Part shown: positions 36,158-45,278 of the stretch, piece by piece
Numbering within the stretch: the stretch's first letter is position 1
Layout of the letters: every line of letters begins with the position of its first letter
NCBI RefSeq assembly: GCF_014764505.1
Contig: NZ_JACXWX010000001.1
Coordinates: forward strand, 372,001 to 436,000
Direction of reading: 5' to 3'
Length of the DNA: 64,000 nt
From: Phormidium tenue FACHB-886
GTDB lineage: Bacteria; Cyanobacteriota; Cyanobacteriia; Elainellales; Elainellaceae
The notes under the pieces: model-generated
What the model saw: only the letters and a program-made list of their open reading frames with translations
Database searches by the model: none
Told to the model about the DNA's origin: nothing
Position numbers and translations under genes: made by a program

Positions 36158-37276
36158 ATGAATCTATTTGTACTATCAGAACTGCATCCTGGTAACAATC
36201 ATGTGGGTTGGTCAGTCAGCTACAGCCTTGAAGAAACGATTGCAGCAACCTGTGATGCTACATTTATTTACCCGTTGATTAACGATAAGATTAAGCTTTC
36301 GAAAGGATTGGAAATTGCAGACTCAGCGTTCCTAAGACGCTATCGTCATCGCTTATTCAAATCGTGGTTCTCTATCGATGAGCTACCGAAACTCGGCAAA
36401 GGAAAGAATGTTCTGCTGGTCGTAGGTCTCCAGCCGCACTTCCTACTTTCAATGCACGCATTAGGAGAACAGCTCAATCAATTCGATGTGAAGATTGGCT
36501 ATATCTTAGACGGCTTTGATCCGCGTCATCTCGATCGCTCGGTCACGGGTCATCTGGATCATCTTTTTGTTATAAGCTCAGAAATTGCCGACGAGGTGAA
36601 CCGTACAGGTGCAGTACCTACTAGCTTCTTACCGCTGGCAACAAATGCGCTTAAAAACGGCTCCAGAAATTCTAATCGATGGATTGATATCATCGCTTAC
36701 GGCAGAGGCAATGTGGATCTGCATAGAACATTGCAGACACACTTTAACCAGCAAGAAGGTAGCCCACAGGAAAACGGTCGAGTATATTTTCACTCCACAT
36801 TCTCTAAGGCAGAAGTGGAAAATCAAAGTGAACATATTACGCTACTCTCAAAGATGCTCAGTCGCTCTAAAATAAGCCTCTGCTTTGAAGCTAGCAGTAC
36901 TCCACGATTTATGGGCTATTCGCCAATTCTGTATCGCTGGTTTGAGGCTTGGGCAGCAGGTTGCACGGTTGTTGGCAAAAAGCCCTTTGGCAAAGGTACA
37001 GCTGAGCTGATGGACTGGCAAAACAGCGCGATCGACATTCCTGATTCGCCTGCTGAGTGGATTCCCTTCTTTGAAGACCTGCTCAATGACAGTGAATCAC
37101 TAGCGCTCAATGCGCAGCGCAATTATCGAGAATGCCTGCTGCGTCACGATTGGCGCTATCGCCTTCAAGACATGTTCAACATGCTGGATCTGCCTCTCCC
37201 CGACAAGCTCGGCGAAGAGATCATTCAGCTCCGCAAGAAAGCTTACGAGTCGTCTGTTCCCCTGGTTCACGCTTAA
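36158..37276 (+). CDS. Glycosyltransferase family 1-like protein
   Basis: A 372-residue GT-B-like protein. The C-terminal half has RWFEAWAAGCTVVGKKPFGKG followed by FFEDLLNDSESLALNAQRNYRECLLRHDWRYRLQDM split into the sugar-nucleotide-binding region and terminal helix seen in CgeB/family-1 enzymes. The N-terminal half is less typical (LVVGLQPHFLLSMHALGEQL, IGYILDGFDPRHLD). It has no membrane segment. A GAGGTAATT site precedes the ATG. Substrate and pathway are unknown; no polysaccharide cluster surrounds it. Confidence 0.75.
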   Translation: MNLFVLSELHPGNNHVGWSVSYSLEETIAATCDATFIYPLINDKIKLSKGLEIADSAFLRRYRHRLFKSWFSIDELPKLGKGKNVLLVVGLQPHFLLSMHALGEQLNQFDVKIGYILDGFDPRHLDRSVTGHLDHLFVISSEIADEVNRTGAVPTSFLPLATNALKNGSRNSNRWIDIIAYGRGNVDLHRTLQTHFNQQEGSPQENGRVYFHSTFSKAEVENQSEHITLLSKMLSRSKISLCFEASSTPRFMGYSPILYRWFEAWAAGCTVVGKKPFGKGTAELMDWQNSAIDIPDSPAEWIPFFEDLLNDSESLALNAQRNYRECLLRHDWRYRLQDMFNMLDLPLPDKLGEEIIQLRKKAYESSVPLVHA

Positions 37277-37293
37277 ACGGTTCACGCTTAAAC

Positions 37294-37351
37294 ACAGCCT
37301 GATGTTTTTGCTGTAGAAGGCATGTCTTCTACAGCAAAAACATCAGGCTGT
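37294..37351 (+). terminator. Perfect 26-bp hairpin
   Basis: ACAGCCTGATGTTTTTGCTG plus TAGAAG (37294-37319) pairs exactly with 37326-37351 around GCATGT. It is the longest perfect stem found in the window and starts 18 nt after the glycosyltransferase stop codon. Confidence 0.75.
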
Positions 37352-37364
37352 CACCTGTGATGGT

Positions 37365-37402
37365 TAGGAAATCTTGGCGAGCGTGCTCACCAAGATTTCT
37401 TA
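37365..37402 (+). terminator. Second hairpin in tandem
   Basis: TAGGAAATCTTGGCGAGC at 37365-37382 pairs with 37385-37402 (one mismatch, one G-U), with a 2-nt apex. It follows the 26-bp hairpin after 13 nt. The stem is repeated in the same layout as the pair at 8414-8488. Confidence 0.6.
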
Positions 37403-37759
37403 GTAAAGCTGTGGCGGTTGCCTTATATTTGTTCTCAATCAGATGCGATCTGGCTACAGAGACGAACGGTTGTTCGTTCCTGCAATGGCTAAATCTTTAC
37501 AAGGTTGAGAACTGCTGGAGAAAATAGCCAGTGACTTGCGGAATGATCTATATGCCAGCCCTACACAACAGCTTATGAATATGATGGGGAGGGGCAAAAC
37601 ATACTCTTCATATCCTGTTTATACGCTGCTGCACGTTGCTGTTAGCACAAATTCCCACAGTGTAAAAAAATTTCTTTGAGAAAAGTCTTAAGGTAAATCA
37701 GCATGATACACTCTGCTGCATATTCTGCGTTAGCAAATATTTAGAGGAGTGTTTTTAGC

Positions 37760-38590
37760 ATGAAGTTTGATACAACAGCTTTAAATAGAGCTGGATGTGC
37801 GCTGCTTTCAGCAGTTTTTGGCTCTATGTTGATCGGTCTACAAGCCACTGCATTAGAGTTGGCACAATCGCCTACACCTACGCCTGCCGCTACGCCTACG
37901 CCTGCCGCTACGCCTACGCCTGCCGCTACGCCTACGCCTGCCGCTACGCCTACACCTGCCGCTACACCTACGCCTGCTGCTACGCCTACACCTGCTGCCC
38001 CTGCTCAGGCAGCTCCGGTTGCCCCCCAAGCCGCAGATACTCCCCTTTTTGAGCGCAGCAGCTACATTAACGGCTGCCGTAGAGCAAACGCCACAACCGA
38101 GATTTTTCTCAATACGGCGTTAGGTCCGGTAAATCAGCGGGTCGGTACAGTGACGGCTGGTGCGCAGGTGACACTGACGGGGGTTCTGGGCAATATTCCT
38201 GGCGTGGGGGGTGTAGCGCAGATCAAAACGCCCGTCGTGGGGTGGGTAAATGCTGCTAATCTGGCAACCTGCGACGACGGCGGACTGCCAACCAAAGCTA
38301 CTTGCTACTTCATCAAAACTAGCACAGCGCCCAATGGGCTGCTTGCTTATGAAGATCCTGTTACAAAACAGAGACAAACCTATCGGGGGCAATCAGACGG
38401 ACCTGCAGGCGGGAGCCGCATCTATTTTACTAACCCAGCGATCTCGCCACAGACGGTGGGAGGAATTATCTACGTCAAGGTGTTTTACACCAGCTTAAGC
38501 GGGGGCGATCGCTTGGGCTGGATTTCTCAAGGTCCAACGGGTAGCACACCTGGATCTAGAGGCAGCAACTTTGCACCCTGCGTAAATTAA
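37760..38590 (+). CDS. Secreted SH3-like protein with a TPTPAA repeat linker
   Basis: A 276-residue exported protein. An N-terminal signal peptide (hydrophobic at residues 13-32) is followed by seven copies of TPTPAA (residues 39-80) that form an extended linker. From residue 98 on there is a bacterial SH3-type region with paired cysteines (NGCRRANATTEIFL, VGWVNAANLATC, KATCYFIKTS). The C-terminus LGWISQGPTG is also SH3-like. It may bind cell-wall or surface polymers (inference). A GAGGAG Shine-Dalgarno sequence lies about 9 nt before the ATG. Confidence 0.8.
   Translation: MKFDTTALNRAGCALLSAVFGSMLIGLQATALELAQSPTPTPAATPTPAATPTPAATPTPAATPTPAATPTPAATPTPAAPAQAAPVAPQAADTPLFERSSYINGCRRANATTEIFLNTALGPVNQRVGTVTAGAQVTLTGVLGNIPGVGGVAQIKTPVVGWVNAANLATCDDGGLPTKATCYFIKTSTAPNGLLAYEDPVTKQRQTYRGQSDGPAGGSRIYFTNPAISPQTVGGIIYVKVFYTSLSGGDRLGWISQGPTGSTPGSRGSNFAPCVN
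37874..37999 (+). repeat. Seven 18-bp tandem repeats coding for TPTPAA
   Basis: The unit ACGCCTACGCCTGCCGCT repeats seven times with only synonymous third-position changes (ACG/ACA, GCC/GCT). It lies in the linker of the secreted protein and keeps frame because the unit is a multiple of three. Confidence 0.95.
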
Positions 38591-38597
38591 CTGCAAA

Positions 38598-38631
38598 TCA
38601 ATCTAGCTAGTAAGTCAATCTAGCCAGTAAG
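38598..38631. repeat. Tandem 17-bp direct repeat
   Basis: TCAATCTAGCTAGTAAG and TCAATCTAGCCAGTAAG follow directly on each other, one base different, just after the stop codon of the secreted protein gene. Confidence 0.75.
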
Positions 38632-38636
38632 TTTAG

Positions 38637-38677
38637 TGAGGGCGTTGTCTTTCCAGAGGGAAGGACAACGCCCCTCA
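38637..38677 (+). terminator. Hairpin terminator after the secreted protein gene
   Basis: TGAGGGCGTTGTCTTTCC pairs with GGAAGGACAACGCCCCTCA with one bulged base and one G-U pair. It lies 46 nt past the stop codon. Confidence 0.7.
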
Positions 38678-38754
38678 GAATCTTTACAGCAGATCCTTGT
38701 CGATCGCCTCTGTCGCCGCTACCCTACTAGATCAGAACTAGCAGGAACCGACTG

Positions 38755-39126
38755 ATGACCAAGGCAAGGAATGTATTAGGTAGCGAACTGCAGTGCTGTT
38801 GCACAGATCCCCTAACGGGCTACTATCGCGATGGCTTTTGCAGCACAGGAGCAGGCGATGTAGGCATTCATGTGGTCTGCGCCCAAGTAACTCAAGAGTT
38901 CCTAGAATTTAGCCGATCGCAGGGCAATGATTTGATCACACCTATACCGATATACCGGTTTCCAGGCTTGAAAGCAGGCGATCGCTGGTGTCTTTGTGCT
39001 TCTCGCTGGAAAGAGGCATTAGATGCAGGCGTTGCCCCACCCGTGGTGCTAGAGGCAACCCATGCTGCCGCGTTGGAGTATGTGTCGATGGACGAACTCA
39101 AACAACATGCTCTAGAAGTAAGCTAG
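38755..39126 (+). CDS. DUF2237 family protein
   Basis: A 123-residue Cys-rich cytosolic protein. ARNVLGSELQCCCTDPLTGYYRDGFC, GDVGIHVVCAQVT and the C-terminal DRWCLCASRWKEAL match the conserved core of DUF2237. Its five clustered cysteines suggest metal binding or redox chemistry (inference). It stands alone between two genes on the same strand. No function is known to me. Confidence 0.85.
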   Translation: MTKARNVLGSELQCCCTDPLTGYYRDGFCSTGAGDVGIHVVCAQVTQEFLEFSRSQGNDLITPIPIYRFPGLKAGDRWCLCASRWKEALDAGVAPPVVLEATHAAALEYVSMDELKQHALEVS

Positions 39127-39210
39127 GCTACGAGCGGGGTTCGCATGACAGACCAAAATTCGGGCGGCTAAACTAAGGCCATCTTGCTGCTCGTCTCAGT
39201 GAATCTAGTC

Positions 39211-40194
39211 ATGAACCACCGCGTTACAGCATTTTTTCTCCTGCTTACCCTCAGTACCCTACCTGAAGCAGCCATTGCTCAAACGATCGATCAGTGGATC
39301 GATCGAGGAAATGCTGCACTCAATTCAGGAAAATCTCAATCGGCAGAGCAAATTTTTCGACAGGGAATTGCGCGAAACCCTGATGCTGCCGATCTTTACC
39401 TGGGGTTGGGGATTGCCCTCGAAAGCCAAAACCGCTGGGAAGAAGCCGCTACTGCTTACCGCCAAGCTACTCAGCTAGACTCAAGCTTGCCCACTGCCTA
39501 CTTCAGGCTGGGCAACAGCCTCAACTCCTTGGAGCAATGGCAAGCCGCTGTCACCGCATTTCGCCAAGCCCTCCGTCTTGACTCAAAAGACGGCAATGCC
39601 TACCTTGGTTTGGCTTACGCCTTGAGTTTACTGGGGCAGTGGGATGAAGCGATCGACACCTATCGGCAAGCGACCCGCCTTTCGCCTGATTTTTATGAGG
39701 CATATTATGGGCTGGGCATTGTGCTGGGGCAGCAGGGCGATCTGGATGGCGCAGTTGAGAACCTCCAACGCACGGTGCAAATCCGCCCTGATTTTGTGGA
39801 TGCTTACACCTGGCTCGGCATTTGGGAGGGCGATCGGGGCAACTACGACACTGCCATCCGAAGTTTGCGGTAAGCCATTGAGCTAGATGGCACTTCGACT
39901 TGGGCGTACACCAGTCTAGGAGATGTTTTGCGGAAACAAGGGCGACTAGACGAGGCAGTGATCATTCTCCGCCAAGCCTTGAACCTTGACAATACGGTAG
40001 GCATTGGGGCTAATGCTCATGCCTACACGCACAACGTTTTAGGCTTAGCGCTACAGCAGCAGGGCAATGTGGCAGATGCAATTGCCCAATTCCAGCAGGC
40101 GATCGACCTTGATCCAAGCTTTGCAGAGGCTTATAACAATCTGCAAGCTGCTCAGCGTCAGTCGTCCACCCAAAATCGCGGTGGAAAGCTGTGA
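39211..40194 (+). pseudogene. Secreted TPR-repeat protein interrupted by one in-frame stop
   Basis: The frame from ATG 39211 (signal peptide ending in AIAQ) encodes tandem TPRs such as ADLYLGLGIALESQNRWEEA and NAYLGLAYALSLLGQWDEA. It stops at a TAA at 39871-39873. The same frame continues without any shift: AIELDGTSTWAYTSLGDVLRKQG, then two more TPRs to 40194. The stop sits at a TPR position where Gln is expected (SLR-Q-AIEL), so a single CAA to TAA change explains it. The full product would be about 327 residues, with the break after residue 220. The upstream fragment could still fold as a shorter TPR protein. Readthrough or a sequencing error are alternatives. Confidence 0.8.
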
Positions 40195-40232
40195 TCGAAA
40201 GCAGCAGATTTTTTGCTAAGCATTGCTGTTCG

Positions 40233-41945
40233 CTAGCCGAGTTGAGTTCGCTGCCGCATATCCCCTTTGCGATCGGTGCGAATCTCCAGCAAGCGAATGC
40301 CTCGATTGGGTAACGGGTTGAGTCGCTGCACAAATTGCTCCCAAGATTGAATCAATTCGTAGTTCACTCCGTAAGTTGCACAAAGCAACGCAAAGTTAAT
40401 TGATTGCGGCGTAGCAAAGAATTCCTCAAAGGGCGGATCGAACTGGGCAATCGGCAGCGACTCAAAAATGCCGCCACCATTATTGTTAATTAGCACGATC
40501 GTCAAATGTCCGGAGAACTTTTTGCCAATCAAAAAGCCGTTCGTATCGTGCAGCAGCGCTAGATCGCCTGTAAGTAAGACGCCGCGCTGATGATAGGCAA
40601 CACCCAGCGCTGTGGATAAAGTGCCGTCAATCCCATTTGCTCCTCGATTGAAAAACGGCTGAATATGTAAGTCATTTGGCTGCCAAAACGCCTCAACGTC
40701 CCGCACGGGCATACTGTTGGCTATGAATAATGGCGTTCCGGCTGGAAGGTGCTGCGATAGGAGCCACGCGGCTTTTCCCTCAAACTGCTCCTCCATTTCA
40801 TTCAACGATCGATCAATCGATCCTCTAATGCGCTGCTCTGCCTCGTGCCACTGTTTCAGATAGCCACTGGAGGCTAGCAACTCTTCTGGTAATGCTGCTG
40901 CTAGTTGTTCTACCGAGAGCCGTAAGTGGGTTGTTCGCAGATGCAGCGGATCGAGATTGCGATCGCCCGGATCAATAATCCACTGCTGCGGTTGTTTTTG
41001 TGTCAACCACTGCCGCAAACGTTTACTGGTCGGCATTTCTCCAACCCTAATGACCCAATCAGGCGCTAGCTGGTCTGCCAGATCCTGGTCAAGCAATATT
41101 CGGGAATAGGTGGAGATCAGATTAGGATTACACTCGGCATAATTGCGGACGGGCGAAAGTCCTTCTGCTAGAACTGGGATCGAGAATCGCTGAGAGAGAT
41201 GAGCGATCGCCTCGCAATAGGTCTTGGGAAACTTTGGCTGAGCCACACCTGCGATCAAAATCCCCCGATCGGAAGAATGAAGCAGTGGCGAATGCAGGAT
41301 AGGAGAAGCAGGAGCAACCGGGGGTGTGCCAATGCCCGCAAAGAAATCAGCAGGAAACTGCTCGCTCAGTGCTTGAGCTGTAGCTTGCGAAACTGGAGCC
41401 AGCGGATCGCGGAAGGGCAAATTGAGATGAACCGCTCCAGCAACCGGATAAAGGGCACGCTCCCAAGCCTGAACGATCGTCTGCCGCAGGTATGCTAGCA
41501 GCGCTAGCTCCAGTGACGGCACAGCTAATTCGCTATACCAGTTTGGATAAGTGCCAAACAGCTTTTGCTGATCGACTGTTTGTCCAGCGTTACAGTCGCG
41601 CAGCTCTGGGGGGCGATCGCCTGTCAGCACGAGCAGCGGCACTCGACTCTCCCGTGCCTCGACTACTGCCGGATAAAAGTTGGCTCCTGCTGTTCCAGAG
41701 GTGCAAACAAGCACCACCGGACGATGACTGCAACGGGCAATTCCCAAGGCAAAGAACGAGGCCGATCGCTCGTCCAACATAGGAATTGCTTCGATCTGCG
41801 GATGCTGAGCAAACGCCACTGCCAGCGGGGTTGACCGTGACCCAGGGCAGACGATGGCAGTCATCAACCCTAAGCGATGCAGCGTTTCAGCCAGGACTGA
41901 TGCCCAAATTGTATTCGTATTGCGAAAGTCGATCGGCATTAGCAT
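40233..41945 (-). CDS. menD: 2-succinyl-5-enolpyruvyl-6-hydroxy-3-cyclohexene-1-carboxylate synthase
   Basis: A 570-residue ThDP-dependent enzyme that joins isochorismate and 2-oxoglutarate. In cyanobacteria it leads to phylloquinone for photosystem I. The N-terminal IVCPGSRSTPLAVAF and LDERSASFFALGIA are MenD hallmarks, and TGDRPPELRD follows. The ThDP/Mg site is near TGDLALLHDTNGF with NNNGGGIF. Either ATG (41945 or 41939) is possible. It follows pyrR on the same strand with a 17-nt gap, suggesting cotranscription. Other men genes are not in the window. Confidence 0.95.
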   Translation of the reverse strand: MLMPIDFRNTNTIWASVLAETLHRLGLMTAIVCPGSRSTPLAVAFAQHPQIEAIPMLDERSASFFALGIARCSHRPVVLVCTSGTAGANFYPAVVEARESRVPLLVLTGDRPPELRDCNAGQTVDQQKLFGTYPNWYSELAVPSLELALLAYLRQTIVQAWERALYPVAGAVHLNLPFRDPLAPVSQATAQALSEQFPADFFAGIGTPPVAPASPILHSPLLHSSDRGILIAGVAQPKFPKTYCEAIAHLSQRFSIPVLAEGLSPVRNYAECNPNLISTYSRILLDQDLADQLAPDWVIRVGEMPTSKRLRQWLTQKQPQQWIIDPGDRNLDPLHLRTTHLRLSVEQLAAALPEELLASSGYLKQWHEAEQRIRGSIDRSLNEMEEQFEGKAAWLLSQHLPAGTPLFIANSMPVRDVEAFWQPNDLHIQPFFNRGANGIDGTLSTALGVAYHQRGVLLTGDLALLHDTNGFLIGKKFSGHLTIVLINNNGGGIFESLPIAQFDPPFEEFFATPQSINFALLCATYGVNYELIQSWEQFVQRLNPLPNRGIRLLEIRTDRKGDMRQRTQLG

Positions 41946-41962
41946 CTTATCCGTTATATCCG

Positions 41963-42514
41963 CTATGCATCTACTGCCACCGCCCGCACTAGCTCCACGC
42001 CATCTCGCCCATCGGTTTCTTGTAGATACACTTTGATTTGCTCTTCTTTAGCAGTCGGCAATTCTTTCCCAATAAAATCCGGATGAATTGGCACTTCCCG
42101 ATGCCCTCGATCGACCAGCACCGCCAGCCGAATCAGCTCTGGTCTACCGTAGTCATTCACGGCATTCAGTGCTGCCCGCACTGTCCGGCCTTTGAAGATT
42201 ACATCATCGACTAAAACGATCGTTTTGCCCGACACATCAAACGGAATTGCAGTCTTGCGGGGTGTTCGCAGATTGATTTGATCCAAATCATCTCGATAAA
42301 AGGTAATATCCAGCGCTCCCACCGGCACTTTCACCTGCTCCAGCACTTCAATCTGCCGCGCTAGCATTTCTGCCAGCGGCACTCCCCTGGTATAAAGCCC
42401 CAGTAACGCCAGCCTGGACAAATCTTCCGCACGTTCTACAATTTGCGATGCCAATCGATTCAGTGTGCGGCGAACTTCATCGGCTGAGAGAATTTCGATT
42501 ACAGGAGAAGGCAT
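41963..42514 (-). CDS. pyrR: Bifunctional pyr operon regulator / uracil phosphoribosyltransferase
   Basis: A 183-residue type I phosphoribosyltransferase-fold protein. The PRPP loop is [49 protein letters not shown] and the C-terminal [11 protein letters not shown] are PyrR signatures. It is known to bind pyr mRNA in Bacillus; in cyanobacteria the RNA-binding role is less certain. I start at ATG 42514 (MPSPVIEIL), five codons inside the longest frame. It lies just upstream of menD. Confidence 0.93.
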   Translation of the reverse strand: MPSPVIEILSADEVRRTLNRLASQIVERAEDLSRLALLGLYTRGVPLAEMLARQIEVLEQVKVPVGALDITFYRDDLDQINLRTPRKTAIPFDVSGKTIVLVDDVIFKGRTVRAALNAVNDYGRPELIRLAVLVDRGHREVPIHPDFIGKELPTAKEEQIKVYLQETDGRDGVELVRAVAVDA

Positions 42515-42793
42515 AAACCACAGAAACAATAGGGTGCCATCGCTAATCCATTATCCCGCAGGCAAGCTGAAAGTAAGTGAAATTTGCTTGCCAATCGCTT
42601 ATTCGATTGGCAAGCAAAATATCTTTCGATCCTTCTTGGAACCAAAGGTTATGCTGGAGAGCGACAGCGATGCTCTCACCTTTATGCTAAGCACGGCTAC
42701 AAACGCGATTTCCCAAGCGCGGACTTGTCACGCCCCTTTATTTCACTGCCCCGCAGAAACAAGCTACACCTCTCATCCCTTTTCCCCTCTCGC

Positions 42794-45256
42794 ATGACTC
42801 AGCCACAGATCGATTCAGCTCTTGAGCTGCAGGGGCTATCAGAATCCGAGGTAGAGCAGCGGCGATCGGCAGGCATGGGCAACAATGTCACACTGCAAAC
42901 GGGTCGCTCCTACCAGCAGATTTTTAATGAAAATCTGTTTACCTTCATTAACGGAATTTTCTTCGCCATTAGTCTCGTCATGTTTAAGCTAGGGCGAGTC
43001 GGTGATGCCGTGTTGGTGGTGATCGTGATTTTCGGTGGTGTCCTAATTAATATCTACCAAGAAATTTGGGCAAAGCAAAAGCTCGATCGAATTGCTTTGC
43101 TAAACCGCCCCAAAGCTGCTGTTATCCGGGAGGGCAGAACCCGCTATGTTGACCCCAACGAAATTGTCTTGGGTGATATTTTGCTGGCGCAGCCTGGAGA
43201 CCAAATTCTAGTTGATGGACAGGTGGTGGGCAGTGGACGAATGGAGGTAGATGAGTCGCTGCTGACAGGTGAATCCGATCTGATTTTGAAACAGGCAGCA
43301 GTACCCGTTTACTCCGGCAGCTTTTGCGTCAGCGGCACGGCTTGCTACGAAGCCGAAAAAGTGGGAGCGGACACCGTTGCTTACAAGCTTGTTGCTGGGG
43401 CAAGAGCTTACCGACGATCGCTAACGCCCCTGCAGGTGGAGATCAATGTAGTGATCCGCGTCTTCATGCTGATCGCCTGTTTTCTGTGGGTGCTAGTCGG
43501 TATCAGCTTTCTCAGTAGCACCTATTCCCCTAATGAGATCGCTCAACGCGCTGCTGTGGTTGCCGGACTTGTCCCCGCCGGATTGCTGATCGCCATCACC
43601 CTCTCTTATGGGCTGGGAGCTGTCAGAATGCTGGGGCAAGATGTGCTGATTCAGCAGGCAAACGCGGTAGAGTCGCTCAGCAACGTCGATACGCTCTGCC
43701 TCGATAAAACTGGCACACTCACGACCAACCAGATTTTGCTGGAAGAAGTTTATCCAATCGCCACCACCGCCGCCGAGCTGAATGCGGCGTTGGGAGACTA
43801 TGCTGCCAGCACCACTGCAGGCAACCGCACTAGTGAGGCGATCGCGGCTGCTTGTCCGGGTCGAGTGCTGCCGCCCAAAGCCGAAGTTCCATTTTCCTCC
43901 GCACGGAAGTGGAGTGCTATTGCCTTTGATGAGGACGATCGGCGGGGGGTGTACCTTCTAGGTGCGCCAGAAGTGCTGTCGGCTTCAATGCAGCTCGATC
44001 AGGCCGCAATCGATTACATTAACTCAGGCACTATCCAAGGCTTGCGCGTCGTTTTGTTTGCCTATAGCCCTAACCCGACCGTCCTACAAGACACGGACTC
44101 GCCGCAGCTGCCGTCGGACTTAAAACCTCTCGGCATTTTGCGCTTCAGCGATGAGCTGCGCCCTGAAGCCTACGATACGATCCAAGGCTTTGCCCAGGCA
44201 GGTATTGAAGTCAAAATTATTTCCGGCGACAATCCACAAACTGTAGCAGCTTTAGCGCAACAGGCAGGCTTAGGTAAAGAAGCTCGCTTAATCTCTGGAA
44301 GCCAGCTGGCACAGCTAGACGATACCCAGTTTGCCCAAGCTGCTCTCAACCACACTATCTTTGGGCGCATTACACCCGAGCAAAAGGCGCTGCTGGTTGC
44401 TAACCTCCGCAAGTCAGGCCGCTATGTAGCGATGATCGGCGATGGTGTAAATGATGTGCTCTCGCTGAAGCAGGCAAATTTAGCGATCGCCATGGAAAGC
44501 GGCAGCAAAGCCGCTCGTGGCGTGGCAGACATCGTGCTGCTAAAAGACTCATTTGGCGCATTGCCCCATGCTTTCCTAGAAGGTCAACGCATTCGCAATG
44601 GCATTCAAGATGTTCTGAAGCTATTCTTAGTACGGACGTTTTGTGTAACGCTGCTGATCTTTGCTGCTGCCCTTGTCACCGATAATTTTCCCCTGCAGAA
44701 TAAGCAAAGCGCCATCGTTGCTCTAATTGGCGTTGGCTTCCCCACCATGTGTATTCCCATCTGGGCAAAGCCGGGAGTGCTGCCGCGCCGGAGCTTGGTG
44801 CGATCGATGCTACATTTTGTAATTCCGTCCACGCTAACGCTAACGCTGGTTTCGCTGCTGGTGTATCTTTTTTACCTGGTGGTGGCGGTGCTGGATCTGC
44901 CGCCCGGTTTAGATCCCAGTGAGATTAACCATGCCCTTCCTCGCAGTGCACTCGTCACAATTCTAGTGATGGGAGAGCTGCTGCTGATTCCTTTTCTAAA
45001 ACCGCCCAGCACTGCATGGGTAGGCGGTGAACCCCTTAGTGGCGATTGGCGCTATTCGATCGTGGCGCTGATCTTGCTGGGTGTTTATCTGCTGATTGTG
45101 GCAATTCCCCCTCTGCGTCGGTTCTTTGAGCTATACCCGCTTGACCCAATCAATTATCTTTTCATTGGGCTAGTCGCGATTGAGTGGTGCTTGATTCTGC
45201 GCTTTACTTGGCGATCGCGTTTCCTCGATCGGTTCCTGGGAATTGACTTGAGCTAA
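42794..45256 (+). CDS. P-type cation-translocating ATPase, CtpE-like
   Basis: An 820-residue P-type ATPase with about ten membrane segments. The phosphorylated Asp is in LCLDKTGTLTTNQ, the actuator motif is LTGESD, and the hinge is IGDGVNDVLSLKQA. The membrane motif is VPAGLL rather than the VPEGL of the Ca/Na class. The short N-terminus starts GLSESEVEQRRSAGMGNNV. These traits recall mycobacterial CtpE, a calcium importer, so divalent-cation transport is a reasonable guess but unproven. I use ATG 42794; the open frame extends further upstream without conserved sequence. It converges on the kinase gene with a 22-nt gap. Confidence 0.9.
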   Translation: MTQPQIDSALELQGLSESEVEQRRSAGMGNNVTLQTGRSYQQIFNENLFTFINGIFFAISLVMFKLGRVGDAVLVVIVIFGGVLINIYQEIWAKQKLDRIALLNRPKAAVIREGRTRYVDPNEIVLGDILLAQPGDQILVDGQVVGSGRMEVDESLLTGESDLILKQAAVPVYSGSFCVSGTACYEAEKVGADTVAYKLVAGARAYRRSLTPLQVEINVVIRVFMLIACFLWVLVGISFLSSTYSPNEIAQRAAVVAGLVPAGLLIAITLSYGLGAVRMLGQDVLIQQANAVESLSNVDTLCLDKTGTLTTNQILLEEVYPIATTAAELNAALGDYAASTTAGNRTSEAIAAACPGRVLPPKAEVPFSSARKWSAIAFDEDDRRGVYLLGAPEVLSASMQLDQAAIDYINSGTIQGLRVVLFAYSPNPTVLQDTDSPQLPSDLKPLGILRFSDELRPEAYDTIQGFAQAGIEVKIISGDNPQTVAALAQQAGLGKEARLISGSQLAQLDDTQFAQAALNHTIFGRITPEQKALLVANLRKSGRYVAMIGDGVNDVLSLKQANLAIAMESGSKAARGVADIVLLKDSFGALPHAFLEGQRIRNGIQDVLKLFLVRTFCVTLLIFAAALVTDNFPLQNKQSAIVALIGVGFPTMCIPIWAKPGVLPRRSLVRSMLHFVIPSTLTLTLVSLLVYLFYLVVAVLDLPPGLDPSEINHALPRSALVTILVMGELLLIPFLKPPSTAWVGGEPLSGDWRYSIVALILLGVYLLIVAIPPLRRFFELYPLDPINYLFIGLVAIEWCLILRFTWRSRFLDRFLGIDLS

Positions 45257-45278
45257 CTAGCGCTTGATTTAACTTCAC

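Noticed and set aside
37874-37999. CRISPR-like array
   Set aside because: Units are 18 bp, contiguous and in frame in a coding region, without spacers.
39928-40194. Second separate TPR gene
   Set aside because: It is in the same frame as the upstream TPR gene and continues its repeat pattern; one gene with a stop is simpler.
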